From: Microbacterium sp. KUDC0406
Lineage (GTDB): Bacteria > Actinomycetota > Actinomycetes > Actinomycetales > Microbacteriaceae
Direction of reading: 5' to 3'
Assembly (NCBI RefSeq): GCF_021582875.1
Contig: NZ_CP091138.1
Coordinates: 372,001 to 436,000 of the forward strand
Length of the DNA: 64,000 bases
In this document: positions 10,675 to 19,957 of the stretch, one piece after another
Layout of the letters: the number at the start of each line of letters is the position of its first letter
How positions within the stretch are numbered: the first letter of the stretch is position 1
The notes under the pieces: model-generated
The model's database searches: none
What the model was told of the DNA's origin: nothing
Seen by the model: the letters and a program-made list of their open reading frames with translations, nothing else
Made by a program: the position numbers and the translations under genes

Positions 10675-11765
10675 ATGTCGAACGTACTCACCTCCCGTCC
10701 CGCGCGGACGATCCAGCTCAGCCTGCTCGCCGGCGCCGCCGCCGTGCTTCTCGCCGGATGCGGCACGATCACCCCGAGGCTCCGGCCGCCGCCGACCAGG
10801 ACACCGCGATCACCGTGACCGACGACCAGAATCGCGAGGTCACCCTGGACGGTCCCGCGAAGAAGGCGGTCGTGCTGAACAGCTACGGCAACGAGTTCGT
10901 GCGCGCGATCGGCGCCGGCGACACCGTCGTCGGCGTGGACAGCGTCTCGCTCGAGCGGCTGCCCTTCCTGCCGATCGACAAGTCGGACGTGATCGCGCAG
11001 GGTCTCAACGAGCTCAACTACGAGGCGATCGCCGACCTCGATCCCGACGTCGTGATCCTGCCCCGCAACGCCCCGTGGGAAGAGGCGGCGACGCAGCTGA
11101 AGGCGTTCGACATCCCCGTCGTGGTCGCGACGGCGTGGGACTACGAGGTCTTCGACGACACGATCGACCTGCTCGGCGAGATCTTCGGCAAGGAGAAGGG
11201 CGCCGACAAGGTGAAGGCCTTCCACGACGAGATCACCGGCGTGCTCGACGAGCACCTCAGCGGCGTCGAGACGAAGCCGGTGTATCTCGAGACCGTCGAT
11301 CCGTACCTCACCGTGCTGCCCGGCTCCGGCTTCCACGCCCTCATCGAGGCGGCCAAGGGCGAGAACATCTTCTCGGACGCCGCCGGCGGCGATGCCCAGG
11401 AGGAGCTGACGGTCGAACCCGCCGAAGTCGTGGTGCGCAACCCCTCGCTGATCTTCCACGAGTACGAGCCCGCGGCGACTCCGGTCGCCCAGGCGCGTTT
11501 CGCCGCGACCCGCGACGAGATCTCCGCACGACCGGGCTGGGGCCGCATCGACGCCGTCGCCGATGAGCAGGTCTACGTCGCCAGCGGCTATGCGACCAGC
11601 GCGCTCGCAAAGTCGATCGGAGCGCTCTATCTCGCGACCTGGCTGCACCCTGATGCATTCGAGGGTGTGAACCCCGACGACTACCTCGAGCGCTGGGTCA
11701 CCGAGTTCCAGGACACCGACTTCGCCGGTGCCGACGCCTACATCAGCACTCCCGCGGGATCCTGA
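10675..11765 (+). CDS. siderophore-type ABC substrate-binding lipoprotein (frameshifted)
   Basis: About 363 residues of the FecB/FhuD binding-protein fold. The N-terminus has a lipoprotein signal with the lipobox LLAGC near residue 27, so the mature protein is tethered outside the membrane. The signal peptide and the mature domain are in different frames: after the lipobox the reading moves to DHPEAPAAADQDTAITV. A missing C near 10765 (CACGAT for CACCGAT) explains this. The mature part has the usual VVLNSYGNEFVRAIGAG...DLDPDVVILP pattern. GAAGGAAA is the ribosome binding site. It should hand an iron chelate or related ligand to the permease encoded next. Confidence 0.82.
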
Positions 11766-11767
11766 GC

Positions 11768-12955
11768 ATGACGCAGTCGACACTGCCGACGGACGCTCCG
11801 GCGCGGGGAACCGCGCCGGAGCCGGCGTCGTCCGGCGCCGAGCGCGTCTCTCCCGTGCTCGCTCCCGAAGAGGGCGACACGGATGCCGGCACGCGCGACG
11901 GCCACCGGCACCGCACTCTCGCCGACCGTCTGTCCCGTGCCAGGGCGGCCGCTCTGATCGTTGCGGTGCTGCTCACCGTGCTGGCCGTCGGCGTCTCGAT
12001 CGTCATCGGAACGGCGGGCATCACGCTCGCCGACGTGTGGAAGTCTGTGCAGCTGTCGGTCTTCGGCGGCACACTCGAGACCGAATTCGCCCGCACGTTC
12101 TCGATCATCACCGAGCTGCGATTCCCTCGCGCACTGCTCGCCTTCATCGCCGGCGCGGGGCTCTCACTGGCCGGAGCGCTCATGCAGGGGCTGTTGCGCA
12201 ACCCGCTGGTGAGCCCGTTCACCCTTGGCGTCTCGCCCGCGGCGGCGTTCGGCGCCGCACTCGCCATCACGATCTCAGGCGCCACGACGCTGCCCGCCTG
12301 GGTCATCATCCTCAGCGCCCTCGGCGTCTCGCTCGCGGTCTCCGCGGTCGTGCTCGGACTGGCATCCGTGAAGCGCATGGCCGTCGCCACGCTGCTTCTG
12401 CTCGGCATCGCGATCACCCAGCTCTTCGAGGCGCTCACCGCCGGCCTGCAGTTCGTGGCCAGCGAGAACACGCTGCAGGCGATCGTGCGCTGGACGTTCG
12501 GCTCGGTGAACGACGCCACCTGGAACGACGTGCAGATCGTCGGCGCCGTCGTGCTGGTCGCGCTGCCGGTGGCACTGTGGTTCGCGAAGGATCTCAACGC
12601 GGTCGCCTTCGCCGGGGATGACGCGGCCAAGAGCCTCGGAGTGAACGTGACAGCCCTGCGGGTCGGGCTCATCGGCGTCTCGGTGCTGCTCGCCGCCGTG
12701 GTGGTCAGCTTCTGCGGCGTGATCGGCTTCGTGGGACTCGTCGGCCCGCACATCGCGCGCCTGATCATCGGATCGGACCACCGCTACCTGCTGCCCTTCT
12801 CGGTGCTCACCGGCGGCCTGCTGCTGCTGGTCGCCGACACCGTCGGCCGCACCATCCTCGCTCCCGCGGTCATCCCCGTCGGCATCGTGGTCGCCTTCAT
12901 CGGCGCACCGATCTTCATCAACCTCATCCTCACGCGCAGGAGCAGTCTCCGATGA
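11768..12955 (+). CDS. FecCD-type ABC permease
   Basis: A 395-residue inner-membrane permease of the siderophore/cobalamin (BtuC/FecCD) family with about ten hydrophobic segments. The FecCD hallmarks are present: ELRFPRALLAFIAGAGLSLAG near residue 120 and CGVIGFVGLVGPHIARLI near 320. An unusual 55-residue Ala/Pro/Asp-rich cytoplasmic extension precedes the first helix. It begins two bases after the binding-protein stop, and its stop overlaps the ATPase start by four bases. A single gene suggests a homodimeric permease. Confidence 0.92.
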   Translation: MTQSTLPTDAPARGTAPEPASSGAERVSPVLAPEEGDTDAGTRDGHRHRTLADRLSRARAAALIVAVLLTVLAVGVSIVIGTAGITLADVWKSVQLSVFGGTLETEFARTFSIITELRFPRALLAFIAGAGLSLAGALMQGLLRNPLVSPFTLGVSPAAAFGAALAITISGATTLPAWVIILSALGVSLAVSAVVLGLASVKRMAVATLLLLGIAITQLFEALTAGLQFVASENTLQAIVRWTFGSVNDATWNDVQIVGAVVLVALPVALWFAKDLNAVAFAGDDAAKSLGVNVTALRVGLIGVSVLLAAVVVSFCGVIGFVGLVGPHIARLIIGSDHRYLLPFSVLTGGLLLLVADTVGRTILAPAVIPVGIVVAFIGAPIFINLILTRRSSLR

Positions 12956-13734
12956 GCCTCGATATCACCGGCATCGAATTCTCCTACCCGGGTCACAAGG
13001 TGCTGCGAGGCGTCTCGCTCGAGGTGCAGGAGGGCAGCTTCTGCGCGCTCCTCGGCCCGAACGGCTCCGGCAAGTCGACGCTCACCAAGATCCTCGCAGG
13101 CGTGAACAGGCCCAGCGCCGGCCGAGTGAGGTTTCACGGAGTGGACCTGCTCGGTCTGCGCAGGCGCGAGCACGCTCGCACGGTCGGCTACGTGCCGCAG
13201 TCGGCGGAGGCGCCGTTCGATCTCACGGTGCGCGAGGCCGTCCTGCTCGGACGCACGCCCCACTACGGTCTGCGCCCCGGGCGCAGGGACTGGCAGAAGG
13301 TCGACGACGCGATCGAGCTGCTGGGACTCGCCGAACTCGAACACCGTCGTCTGTCCGAGCTGTCCGGTGGTCAGGCGCAGCGGGCGATCGTCGCCAGGGC
13401 GATCGCGCAGGACACGAGGCTGCTGCTGCTCGACGAGCCCACCAGCGCCCTCGACCTGCGCTATCAGGTGGAGACGCTGCAGCTCGTGCGATGGATCACG
13501 CGGCAGCGCGGCATCACCGCGCTCATCGCGATCCACGACCTGAACCACGCCGGCCGCTTCTGCGATCAGACCGTGCTGCTCAACGGCGGCCGGATCGTCG
13601 CATCCGGCTCGCCGCTCGAGGCGTTCGAGGCCGAGCTGCTGCGCGAGGTGTACGGGCTCGACGTCACCGTCGAGGAGCGCGACGGCTACGCCGAGGTGCG
13701 TCCTGTCGTGCACGAGCTGGAGTACCAGATCTAG
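12952..13734 (+). CDS. siderophore-type ABC ATPase
   Basis: A 260-residue FecE-like ATPase with Walker A GPNGSGKST near residue 38, signature ELSGGQAQR near 139, and Walker B LLLLDEP near 159. It powers the importer encoded by the two preceding genes, with which it overlaps (ATGA). Its stop codon shares one base with the GTG of the next gene. The apparent longer downstream fusion frame is only a shared open frame. Confidence 0.93.
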   Translation: MSLDITGIEFSYPGHKVLRGVSLEVQEGSFCALLGPNGSGKSTLTKILAGVNRPSAGRVRFHGVDLLGLRRREHARTVGYVPQSAEAPFDLTVREAVLLGRTPHYGLRPGRRDWQKVDDAIELLGLAELEHRRLSELSGGQAQRAIVARAIAQDTRLLLLDEPTSALDLRYQVETLQLVRWITRQRGITALIAIHDLNHAGRFCDQTVLLNGGRIVASGSPLEAFEAELLREVYGLDVTVEERDGYAEVRPVVHELEYQI

Positions 13735-15725
13735 TGGCCCCGGACGGGAGCATCGAGATCGTCGACGTCGTCATCGTCGGCGGAGGTCCCCGCGCCGTGG
13801 CGACGGTCGAGCGGCTCGACGCCCGCGCGCGGGCGGCAGGCGTCGCACCGGTCTCGGTCGTCGTCATCGATGCCGTCGAAGTCGGCGCCGGGGCCACCTG
13901 GCGCACGGACCAGACCGCGCAGTTCCTCAACAACACCACTTCGGACGCGACGACGATCTACCCGGACGCGTCGACGCCGATGGACGGGCCTCTCGGTGAC
14001 GGCCCGACCTTCGTGGAATGGGTCGAACAGGTGAGCGCTCGTGGCGCTCACGAGGTCTCCTGGGCGGTTGAGGAGGCGCGCGGCATCACGCCGGGTGCCT
14101 TTCCGACGCGCCGGCTGCAGGGCGTCTACTACAACGATCAGCTCGCCCGGGTGGCGGGACGCGGCGGAACCCGCGTGACGCCGGTGCTCGGCTCCGTCAT
14201 CGAACTCGAGCGCGACGACGACCTGCGCATCGTCGTCCTCGCCGACGGACGGAGGTTCCGCGCCCGCACCGTCGTGCTCGCGCAGGGCATGGTTCAGGCC
14301 CTCGCTCCGGCATCGGTGCGGATGTTCTCCGCGGCCGCCGAGGACCACGGGCTGCTGTACATCGAACCGGGGATGCCGGCGGAGAAGCCCTGGCATCTCG
14401 TCCCCGCCGGCGAGCCGGTCATCGCGCAGGGACTCGGCGCGAACTTCTTCGACGTGGTCGCCGAACTGACCGCAGGGCGCGGTGGGCACTTCGAACCCGT
14501 CGCGGATGATCCGCAGGGCCGGCTGCGCTACGTGCCGAGCGGTGCGGAGCCGATCGTGCATGCCGCATCACGTCGCGGCGTCCCGTACCGCTCGAAGGGC
14601 GACCTCGGCGACGGATCGGCAGTCGGATACACGCCGTCGATCGCGACCCCGGAATGGTTCGACGAGGTGCAGTCGGCGGCGTCGCACTCGGTGGATTTCG
14701 CGGACGAGATCTGGCCGACGATCGCCGCGGAGCTCGGCTTCGCCTGGCTGCAGGCCATCGAGGCACGTCACCCGGGAGCGGTGCGAGGCGGGCTGGACAG
14801 TGCGCGCGAGGCGCTCGCCCGGGCTGCCGCCGATGACGCGGCATCCGCCGGCGACCGCACCTGGGCCGGTGCCGTGCCCCGCACGGACGCGGCGCTCGCC
14901 GCACTCGTCGCCGACCCGGGTCTCCGTTTCCGCATCGAGGAACTGCGTCGCCCGACGCTGGGCCGCGCGGTGGCATCCGGCGCGTGGGATGCGCTCGTGT
15001 CGAAGCTCGTCGACGACGAACTCGATTCGCTGTCGGATCCCGCCGGAAGCCCGCGTCAGGCGGTGAATCGTGCCATGGGAACCCTCGGCGGCCGGGCGTC
15101 GCGTCTCGCCGCGCAGGGAGTGCTCACCGCCGAGTCGCAGGTGCGCGACGTACAGGGATGGTTCAACGCCGACGGCCTGTTCCTCGCGAGCGGACCGCCC
15201 GCGTCGAGGGTGCGCGAGGTGCTCGCGCTCATCGAGGCGGGTGTCGTGCGGCTGATCGGACCGGACACGTGGATCACGGTCGATGAACTGACCGGTGCGT
15301 TCCGGGCGCGCTCCACGATCACCGGCAGGGATGTCTCGGCGCGCGCCCTCATCGAGACGCGCATGTCCAAGGGCAAGGTGCCGAACACGAGCGACCCACT
15401 CCTGCGGGCGCTCATCGATCGCGGAGATGCTCGCATCCACACACTGCAGGACGCGTCCGGAACGTTCGAGACGGAGAGCGTCGAGGCGGTCCCGCGTCAG
15501 GATGCGGAGCATCCGCTGTCTCTCGTCGACGCCGTGGGGCGGCCGGATCCGCGCGTGCTGGTGCTCGGCATTCCTGCCAGCAGCACTCAGCCCGGCAGCG
15601 CCATCGGCGCGGCGCCCGGCGTGCCCTCGCCCTTGCTGGCCGGCGCGGATCGCGCCGCCGCGGTGATCCTCGGCAGGCGTGCCGAGGATCATGCCGGGCG
15701 GGTGCTCGCGGAATTCGCGCGGTGA
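13734..15725 (+). CDS. FAD/NAD(P)-binding protein of the NAD_binding_9 type
   Basis: A 663-residue flavoprotein-like protein starting at the GTG that overlaps the ATPase stop. The Rossmann motif DVVIVGGGPRAVATVERLDA (about residues 11-30) is followed by a long domain with ATWRTDQTAQFLNNTTSD, a pattern I associate with NAD_binding_9 (HI0933/lysine N-oxygenase-like) proteins. No transmembrane segment is seen. As last gene of the CMD-importer operon it probably modifies or reduces the imported compound together with the CMD protein, possibly iron release from a chelate. The specific reaction is unknown. Confidence 0.75.
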   Translation: MAPDGSIEIVDVVIVGGGPRAVATVERLDARARAAGVAPVSVVVIDAVEVGAGATWRTDQTAQFLNNTTSDATTIYPDASTPMDGPLGDGPTFVEWVEQVSARGAHEVSWAVEEARGITPGAFPTRRLQGVYYNDQLARVAGRGGTRVTPVLGSVIELERDDDLRIVVLADGRRFRARTVVLAQGMVQALAPASVRMFSAAAEDHGLLYIEPGMPAEKPWHLVPAGEPVIAQGLGANFFDVVAELTAGRGGHFEPVADDPQGRLRYVPSGAEPIVHAASRRGVPYRSKGDLGDGSAVGYTPSIATPEWFDEVQSAASHSVDFADEIWPTIAAELGFAWLQAIEARHPGAVRGGLDSAREALARAAADDAASAGDRTWAGAVPRTDAALAALVADPGLRFRIEELRRPTLGRAVASGAWDALVSKLVDDELDSLSDPAGSPRQAVNRAMGTLGGRASRLAAQGVLTAESQVRDVQGWFNADGLFLASGPPASRVREVLALIEAGVVRLIGPDTWITVDELTGAFRARSTITGRDVSARALIETRMSKGKVPNTSDPLLRALIDRGDARIHTLQDASGTFETESVEAVPRQDAEHPLSLVDAVGRPDPRVLVLGIPASSTQPGSAIGAAPGVPSPLLAGADRAAAVILGRRAEDHAGRVLAEFAR

Positions 15726-15743
15726 CCCCGGACCGGTCCTCGA

Positions 15744-16352
15744 TCAGGCCGAGTACGGCTGCAGCTTGAGGGTCCGTGCGAGGTGGGCCGCATTCGCCGC
15801 GGCGGTCTTCGTGGACTGCGCGACCTTCTCCGGAACGGACGGCAGATCCTTGTAGTCGGTCTTCTGCATCGCCTCCCCGTTCCAGTACACGGAGCCCTGC
15901 GCGGGCACGGTGAAGCCGACATCGTCGAGGGCCTGGAACAGGATGGCGGCGATGTGGTGCGCGCCGTCCTCATTGCCGACGACGGCGGCGATGGCGACCT
16001 TGTCGAACAGGATCGGCCGGCCCTGGTCATCGGTCTCGCTCAGCTCGGCGTCGAGCCGCTCGAGCACGCGCTGCGCGATGCTGGAGTGCTGGCCGAGCCA
16101 GGTCGGCGTCGCGAACACGAGGATGTCGGCCGCGAGTACGCGCTCGCGCAACTCCGGCCATTCGTCTCCCTCGCCCATGTCGGTCATCACTCCGGGCAGG
16201 ATGCGATGGTCGGCCGCACGGATGAGGTCGCCGGTGACACCGTGCTCGGCGAGCTCGGCGAGGATCTGCTCACCGAGGACATGGGTGCTCGACTCCGCCG
16301 GGGACGGCTTGAGCGTGCAGTTGATCATGAGCGCTGTCAGTTGTGGGTCCAT
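15744..16352 (-). CDS. flavodoxin-fold NADPH-dependent FMN reductase family protein
   Basis: A 202-residue protein with an NADPH-dependent FMN reductase fold: INCTLKPSPAESST phosphate loop near residue 10 and FATPTWLGQHSSIAQRVLER near residue 80, which contacts the isoalloxazine ring. It is expected to be a soluble quinone, azo-compound or flavin reductase. It converges with the flavoprotein gene (18-bp gap) and appears monocistronic. Confidence 0.85.
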   Translation of the reverse strand: MDPQLTALMINCTLKPSPAESSTHVLGEQILAELAEHGVTGDLIRAADHRILPGVMTDMGEGDEWPELRERVLAADILVFATPTWLGQHSSIAQRVLERLDAELSETDDQGRPILFDKVAIAAVVGNEDGAHHIAAILFQALDDVGFTVPAQGSVYWNGEAMQKTDYKDLPSVPEKVAQSTKTAAANAAHLARTLKLQPYSA

Positions 16353-16565
16353 GCCCGCACGTTAGGCAGGCGGGCCTCGCTCCGCACAGGGGGTTCCACG
16401 ATCGGTACCAGTGCGCTAGAGCCCGGCGTACTGTCACTCGGCCAGGGTGTTCCGTGGCCGCGTCAGCGCAGGTGCGCGTCGGTGTCAAGCCCCTTCTCGG
16501 CGGACCCTCCGGCACGGGAGCCTGACGGGACGCGGCACCCGATCGCGGAATCGGAGGACACCACC

Positions 16566-16826
16566 ATGAGCATCGGAACCGGAATCGTGCTGTTCGTCAT
16601 CGGCGCGATCCTCGTCTACGCCCTGAACGTGCAGGTCTCCTGGATCGATCTCGACCTCGTCGGCTACATCCTGATGGGCGCCGGAGTGCTCGTCTTCATC
16701 ATCGGGATCGTGATGCTGATGCGCAGGCGGCGCACAGACACGATCACGCGCACGGGTGTCGATCCCGACACCGGCCAGCCGGTCACACAGCGATCCACGC
16801 GTGCCAGCGGCGACGAGCTGCCGTGA
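16566..16826 (+). CDS. small two-helix membrane protein (DUF6458-like)
   Basis: An 86-residue protein with two hydrophobic helices (about residues 4-22 and 32-52) separated by VQVSWIDLDLVG, then a basic MRRRR stretch and a polar Thr-rich tail with GVDPDTGQP. This layout matches small actinobacterial proteins annotated as DUF6458, of unknown function. The 213-bp gap upstream holds no gene. Confidence 0.75.
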   Translation: MSIGTGIVLFVIGAILVYALNVQVSWIDLDLVGYILMGAGVLVFIIGIVMLMRRRRTDTITRTGVDPDTGQPVTQRSTRASGDELP

Positions 16827-16884
16827 TACGACGAGCGTGACCAGGCGAGGAGGTGCGGATGCCGGCGGCATCCGCACCTCCTCG

Positions 16885-17265
16885 TCACTGCTGGGCGCTG
16901 TAGTCCGGGAGCTCCTGCAGGGTCCACGTGTTGCCGTCCGGATCATCGAACGTCACGAACCGGCCCCAGGCCTGCTCATCGACGCCGTCGGCTGCGACGC
17001 CGAGGCCTCGCAGGTGGGCCAGCGCCTCGTCGGCGTCGGGGACCACGACCTGGATGGTGTTCTGCCGCCCGGGTTCGAGGTCGACGCCGAGCCCGGTGCC
17101 GAATGCTATCGAGCATGCCGAACCGGGCGGAGTCATCTGCACGAAGCGCAGTTCGTCGGTCACCTGCTGGTCGTGATCCGGGTTGAACCCGATCTTCACG
17201 TAGAAGTCCTTCGCCCGGTCCACATCGGTGACCGGGACGAAGATGAGCTCGATCTTCCAGTCCAT
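16885..17265 (-). CDS. VOC/glyoxalase-family protein
   Basis: A 126-residue vicinal-oxygen-chelate protein with the paired beta-alpha-beta-beta-beta units: IELIFVPVTDVDRAKDFYV at the N-terminus and RFVTFDDPDGNTWTLQE at the C-terminus. Such proteins are metal-dependent lyases, dioxygenases or antibiotic-binding proteins; the substrate is unknown here. It is monocistronic and its start faces the GNAT gene. Confidence 0.85.
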   Translation of the reverse strand: MDWKIELIFVPVTDVDRAKDFYVKIGFNPDHDQQVTDELRFVQMTPPGSACSIAFGTGLGVDLEPGRQNTIQVVVPDADEALAHLRGLGVAADGVDEQAWGRFVTFDDPDGNTWTLQELPDYSAQQ

Positions 17266-17365
17266 CTCGAACGCTCCTTCGCGGCGGCAGTCCGTCTGCC
17301 GCCGAGAACCACACTAGGGAGAGGCACCGACATCGCCCGGCATGTCGGAGGCCGGGAGGATGCTG

Positions 17366-17887
17366 ATGGGCATGGACCCACTACGACTCCGGCCCTGGTC
17401 CGCCGATGACATCGGCCTCCTGCAGGCGGCGAACACCCCGGCGATGACGACGCACCTGAACGGTCCCGAGAGCGATCAGGAGGTGATCGACCGCCACGCG
17501 AAATATCGGCGTCTGTGGCGGGAGGGCACAGCGCGGACCTTCGTCATCGTCGACGATCAGGGACGGGCGCTCGGCTCGATCGCGCACTGGGGCGCGGAGT
17601 GGCGCGAGCAGCCGGTCCGCGAGGCCGGCTGGTTCGTGCTGCCCGAGGCGCAGGGACGCGGTGTGTCGTCCCGCGCGATCGAGCTGCTGATCGAGGACGT
17701 GCGCGAGCATCGCGGCGACGCGCGATACCTGACCGCTTATCCCTCGGTCGACAACGCCGCGTCGAACGGGGTCTGCCGGCACGGCGGCTTCGAGCTGATG
17801 GGCACGAAGACCGACGGGTTCCGCGGCGCCGATCTGACCTTCAACGAGTGGGTGCTCGACCTGGAGAGCCTGCCTCAGAGCCCCTGA
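17366..17887 (+). CDS. GNAT-family N-acetyltransferase
   Basis: About 173 residues with the RimJ/RimL-like GNAT layout: MDPLRLRPWSADDIGLLQ start, the acetyl-CoA loop in LPEAQGRGVSSRAIELLI, and a C-terminal AYPSVDNAASNGVCRHGGFE motif. I choose the ATG at 17366, six bases after GGGAGG; starts at 17342, 17360 and 17372 are also in frame. The acceptor is unknown. Its 3' end overlaps the convergent small gene by 13 bases. Confidence 0.85.
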   Translation: MGMDPLRLRPWSADDIGLLQAANTPAMTTHLNGPESDQEVIDRHAKYRRLWREGTARTFVIVDDQGRALGSIAHWGAEWREQPVREAGWFVLPEAQGRGVSSRAIELLIEDVREHRGDARYLTAYPSVDNAASNGVCRHGGFELMGTKTDGFRGADLTFNEWVLDLESLPQSP

Positions 17888-18159
17888 TGCGCAGCCCAGC
17901 GCGCGCCGGCCGCAGTCGCCGCACCGGTGATGAGCGCGTCGATCTCGGGGGAGTGCCGCACGGCGAACGACACGTACGCACCACGACCGCCGGCGGCCGG
18001 TCGTCCGTACGCCTTCGCCGCGAGTGTTCCGTCCGGCAGCAGTCGCACGGTGATCGACCGCAGTTCGAAGCGCTCGCCGCGGCGCTCGTCCTCCCAGCGC
18101 AGCCCTTGCGGGATGCTGACGTTCAGCGCGAGGGCGCCGATCTCGATCGCGTCGTCCAT
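17875..18159 (-). CDS. conserved hypothetical protein, 94 aa
   Basis: A 94-residue soluble protein, MDDAIEIGALALNVSIPQGL at the N-terminus, with alternating beta-strand-like segments and no recognisable catalytic motif. Codon use fits the host, and GCA-TCC is not needed to support it. It overlaps the GNAT gene tail-to-tail by 13 bases and lies 56 bp downstream of pgi on the same strand, so it may be co-transcribed with pgi. Function unknown. Confidence 0.65.
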   Translation of the reverse strand: MDDAIEIGALALNVSIPQGLRWEDERRGERFELRSITVRLLPDGTLAAKAYGRPAAGGRGAYVSFAVRHSPEIDALITGAATAAGARWAAHQGL

Positions 18160-18215
18160 GGGTCGAGGGTACCCGTACCGCCGAAGCGGTGCGATCGGGT
18201 TCTGCGGAGTGAGTC

Positions 18216-19894
18216 TCAGACCCGGTGCGCGCGGTAGTAGTCCAGGAGCGCTCGGGTGGAGGCATCCTGCGCCGCCACGGCGTCGCTGTCCCCCTCGATC
18301 GCCGGGGCGATCTGCAGCGCGAGCTGCTTGCCGAGCTCGACGCCCCACTGGTCGAAAGAGTTGATGCCCCAGATCGTGCCCTGCGTGAACGTGATGTGCT
18401 CGTAGAGCGCGATCAGTTGTCCGAGCACGGCCGGGGTCAGCGCGGGCGCGAAGATCGACGTCGTCGGCCGGTTGCCGCTGAACGTGCGCGCGGCGACGAG
18501 CGCCCCGGTGGTGCCCTCGGCCTCGACCTCCGCCGCGGTCTTGCCGAACGCGAGCGCCTTGGTCTGCGCGAGGAAGTTCGCCAGGAACAGCCCGTGCACA
18601 TCGCGGCCGTCGTCTTGCAGCGGATAGGCGGGGTTGACGAACGCGATGAAGTCGGCGGGGATGAGCCGGGTGCCCTGGTGGATGAGCTGGTAGAACGCGT
18701 GCTGGCCGTTCGTGCCCGGCTCGCCCCAGAAAACCTCCCCGGTGTCGGTGGTGACGGGCGAGCCGTCCCAGCGCACCGACTTGCCGTTGGATTCCATCGT
18801 GAGCTGCTGCAGGTACGCCGGGAACCGGCTCAGCTGCTGCGCATACGGCAGCACCGCGTGCGACTGGGCGCCGAGGAAGTTCACGTACCAGACATTGAGC
18901 AGCCCCATCAGCACGGGCACGTTGCGCTCGAGAGGTGTGGTCCTGACGTGCTCGTCGACGGCGTGGAATCCCGCCAGCAGGTCGCGGAACGCGGCGGGAC
19001 CGAACACGATCGCCAGAGACAGACCGATCGCGGAGTCGACCGAGTAGCGTCCGCCGACCCAGTCCCAGAAGCCGAACGCGTTGGCGGGGTCGATGCCGAA
19101 GGCGGACACCTTGTCGAGGGCGGTGGAGACGGCGACGAAGTGGTGCGCGACGGCATCCTGCCGGCTCGCATCGTCGTCGGAGACCGCGCCGGATGCCGAC
19201 AGACCGGCCCACAGCCAGTCCCGCGCGAGGCGTGCGTTGGTGAGCGTCTCGAGTGTGGTGAACGTCTTCGAGGCGACGATGAACAGGGTCGTCTCGGGAT
19301 CGAGGTCGGCGGTCTTCTGCGCGAGGTCGGTGGGGTCGATGTTCGACACGAACCGGGCCTGTATCCCGGCATCCGCGTAGGGCCTGAGCGCCTCGTAGAC
19401 CATCACCGGGCCGAGGTCTGAGCCGCCGATGCCGATGTTCACGACGTGCGTGACCCTCTTGCCGGTGACTCCGAGCCAGTCGCCGGAGCGCACCCGGTCG
19501 GCGAACGCGTAGAGGTCCTCCAGAACGTGGTGCACGTCGGCGTCGACGTCCTGGCCGTCCACGACCAGAGCCGGTGAGGCACCGGCCGGACGGCGCAGCG
19601 CCGTGTGCAGCACCGCGCGGTCCTCTGTGGTGTTGATGTGCGCACCCGCGAGCATCTTCGCGTAGCGCCCGGCGACTCCGGTCTCCTCGGCGAGGCGTAC
19701 CAGCGCGTCCCGGATCTCATCTGTCACCAGGTTCTTGGACAGGTCGACGTGCAGATCGGCCAGGTCGAACGTGAGGCCCTCGACGCGGCGCGCGTCGGCG
19801 TCGAACCAGCCGCGCAGATCGGGGAGAAGGACTCCTGCAGCGAGGTGAGGTCCGCCCAGGCGGAGGTGCGCGTCGGGTCGATCGGAGCGTTCAT
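18216..19894 (-). CDS. pgi: glucose-6-phosphate isomerase (frameshifted near N-terminus)
   Basis: Interconverts glucose 6-phosphate and fructose 6-phosphate. The protein is about 559 residues and carries the PGI signatures [18 protein letters not shown] and [17 protein letters not shown]. The natural start is the ATG at 19894 ([17 protein letters not shown]). After ...LQESFSP the frame is lost and resumes as [15 protein letters not shown]; one missing C in the run at 19821-19824 explains it. From 19727 to the stop the frame is intact with the catalytic regions present, so I treat the gene as functional. Confidence 0.9.
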
Positions 19895-19957
19895 GCCCTT
19901 CACGCTAGCGCTGCCGCGGCGTCCGCGTCACGATCGTTGCGGAGTAGCGTTGCAGTC

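Noticed and set aside
13491-15725. A 744-residue frame running from inside the ABC ATPase gene into the flavoprotein.
   Set aside because: The first part is an Arg-rich shadow of the ATPase; the real start is the GTG overlapping the ATPase stop.
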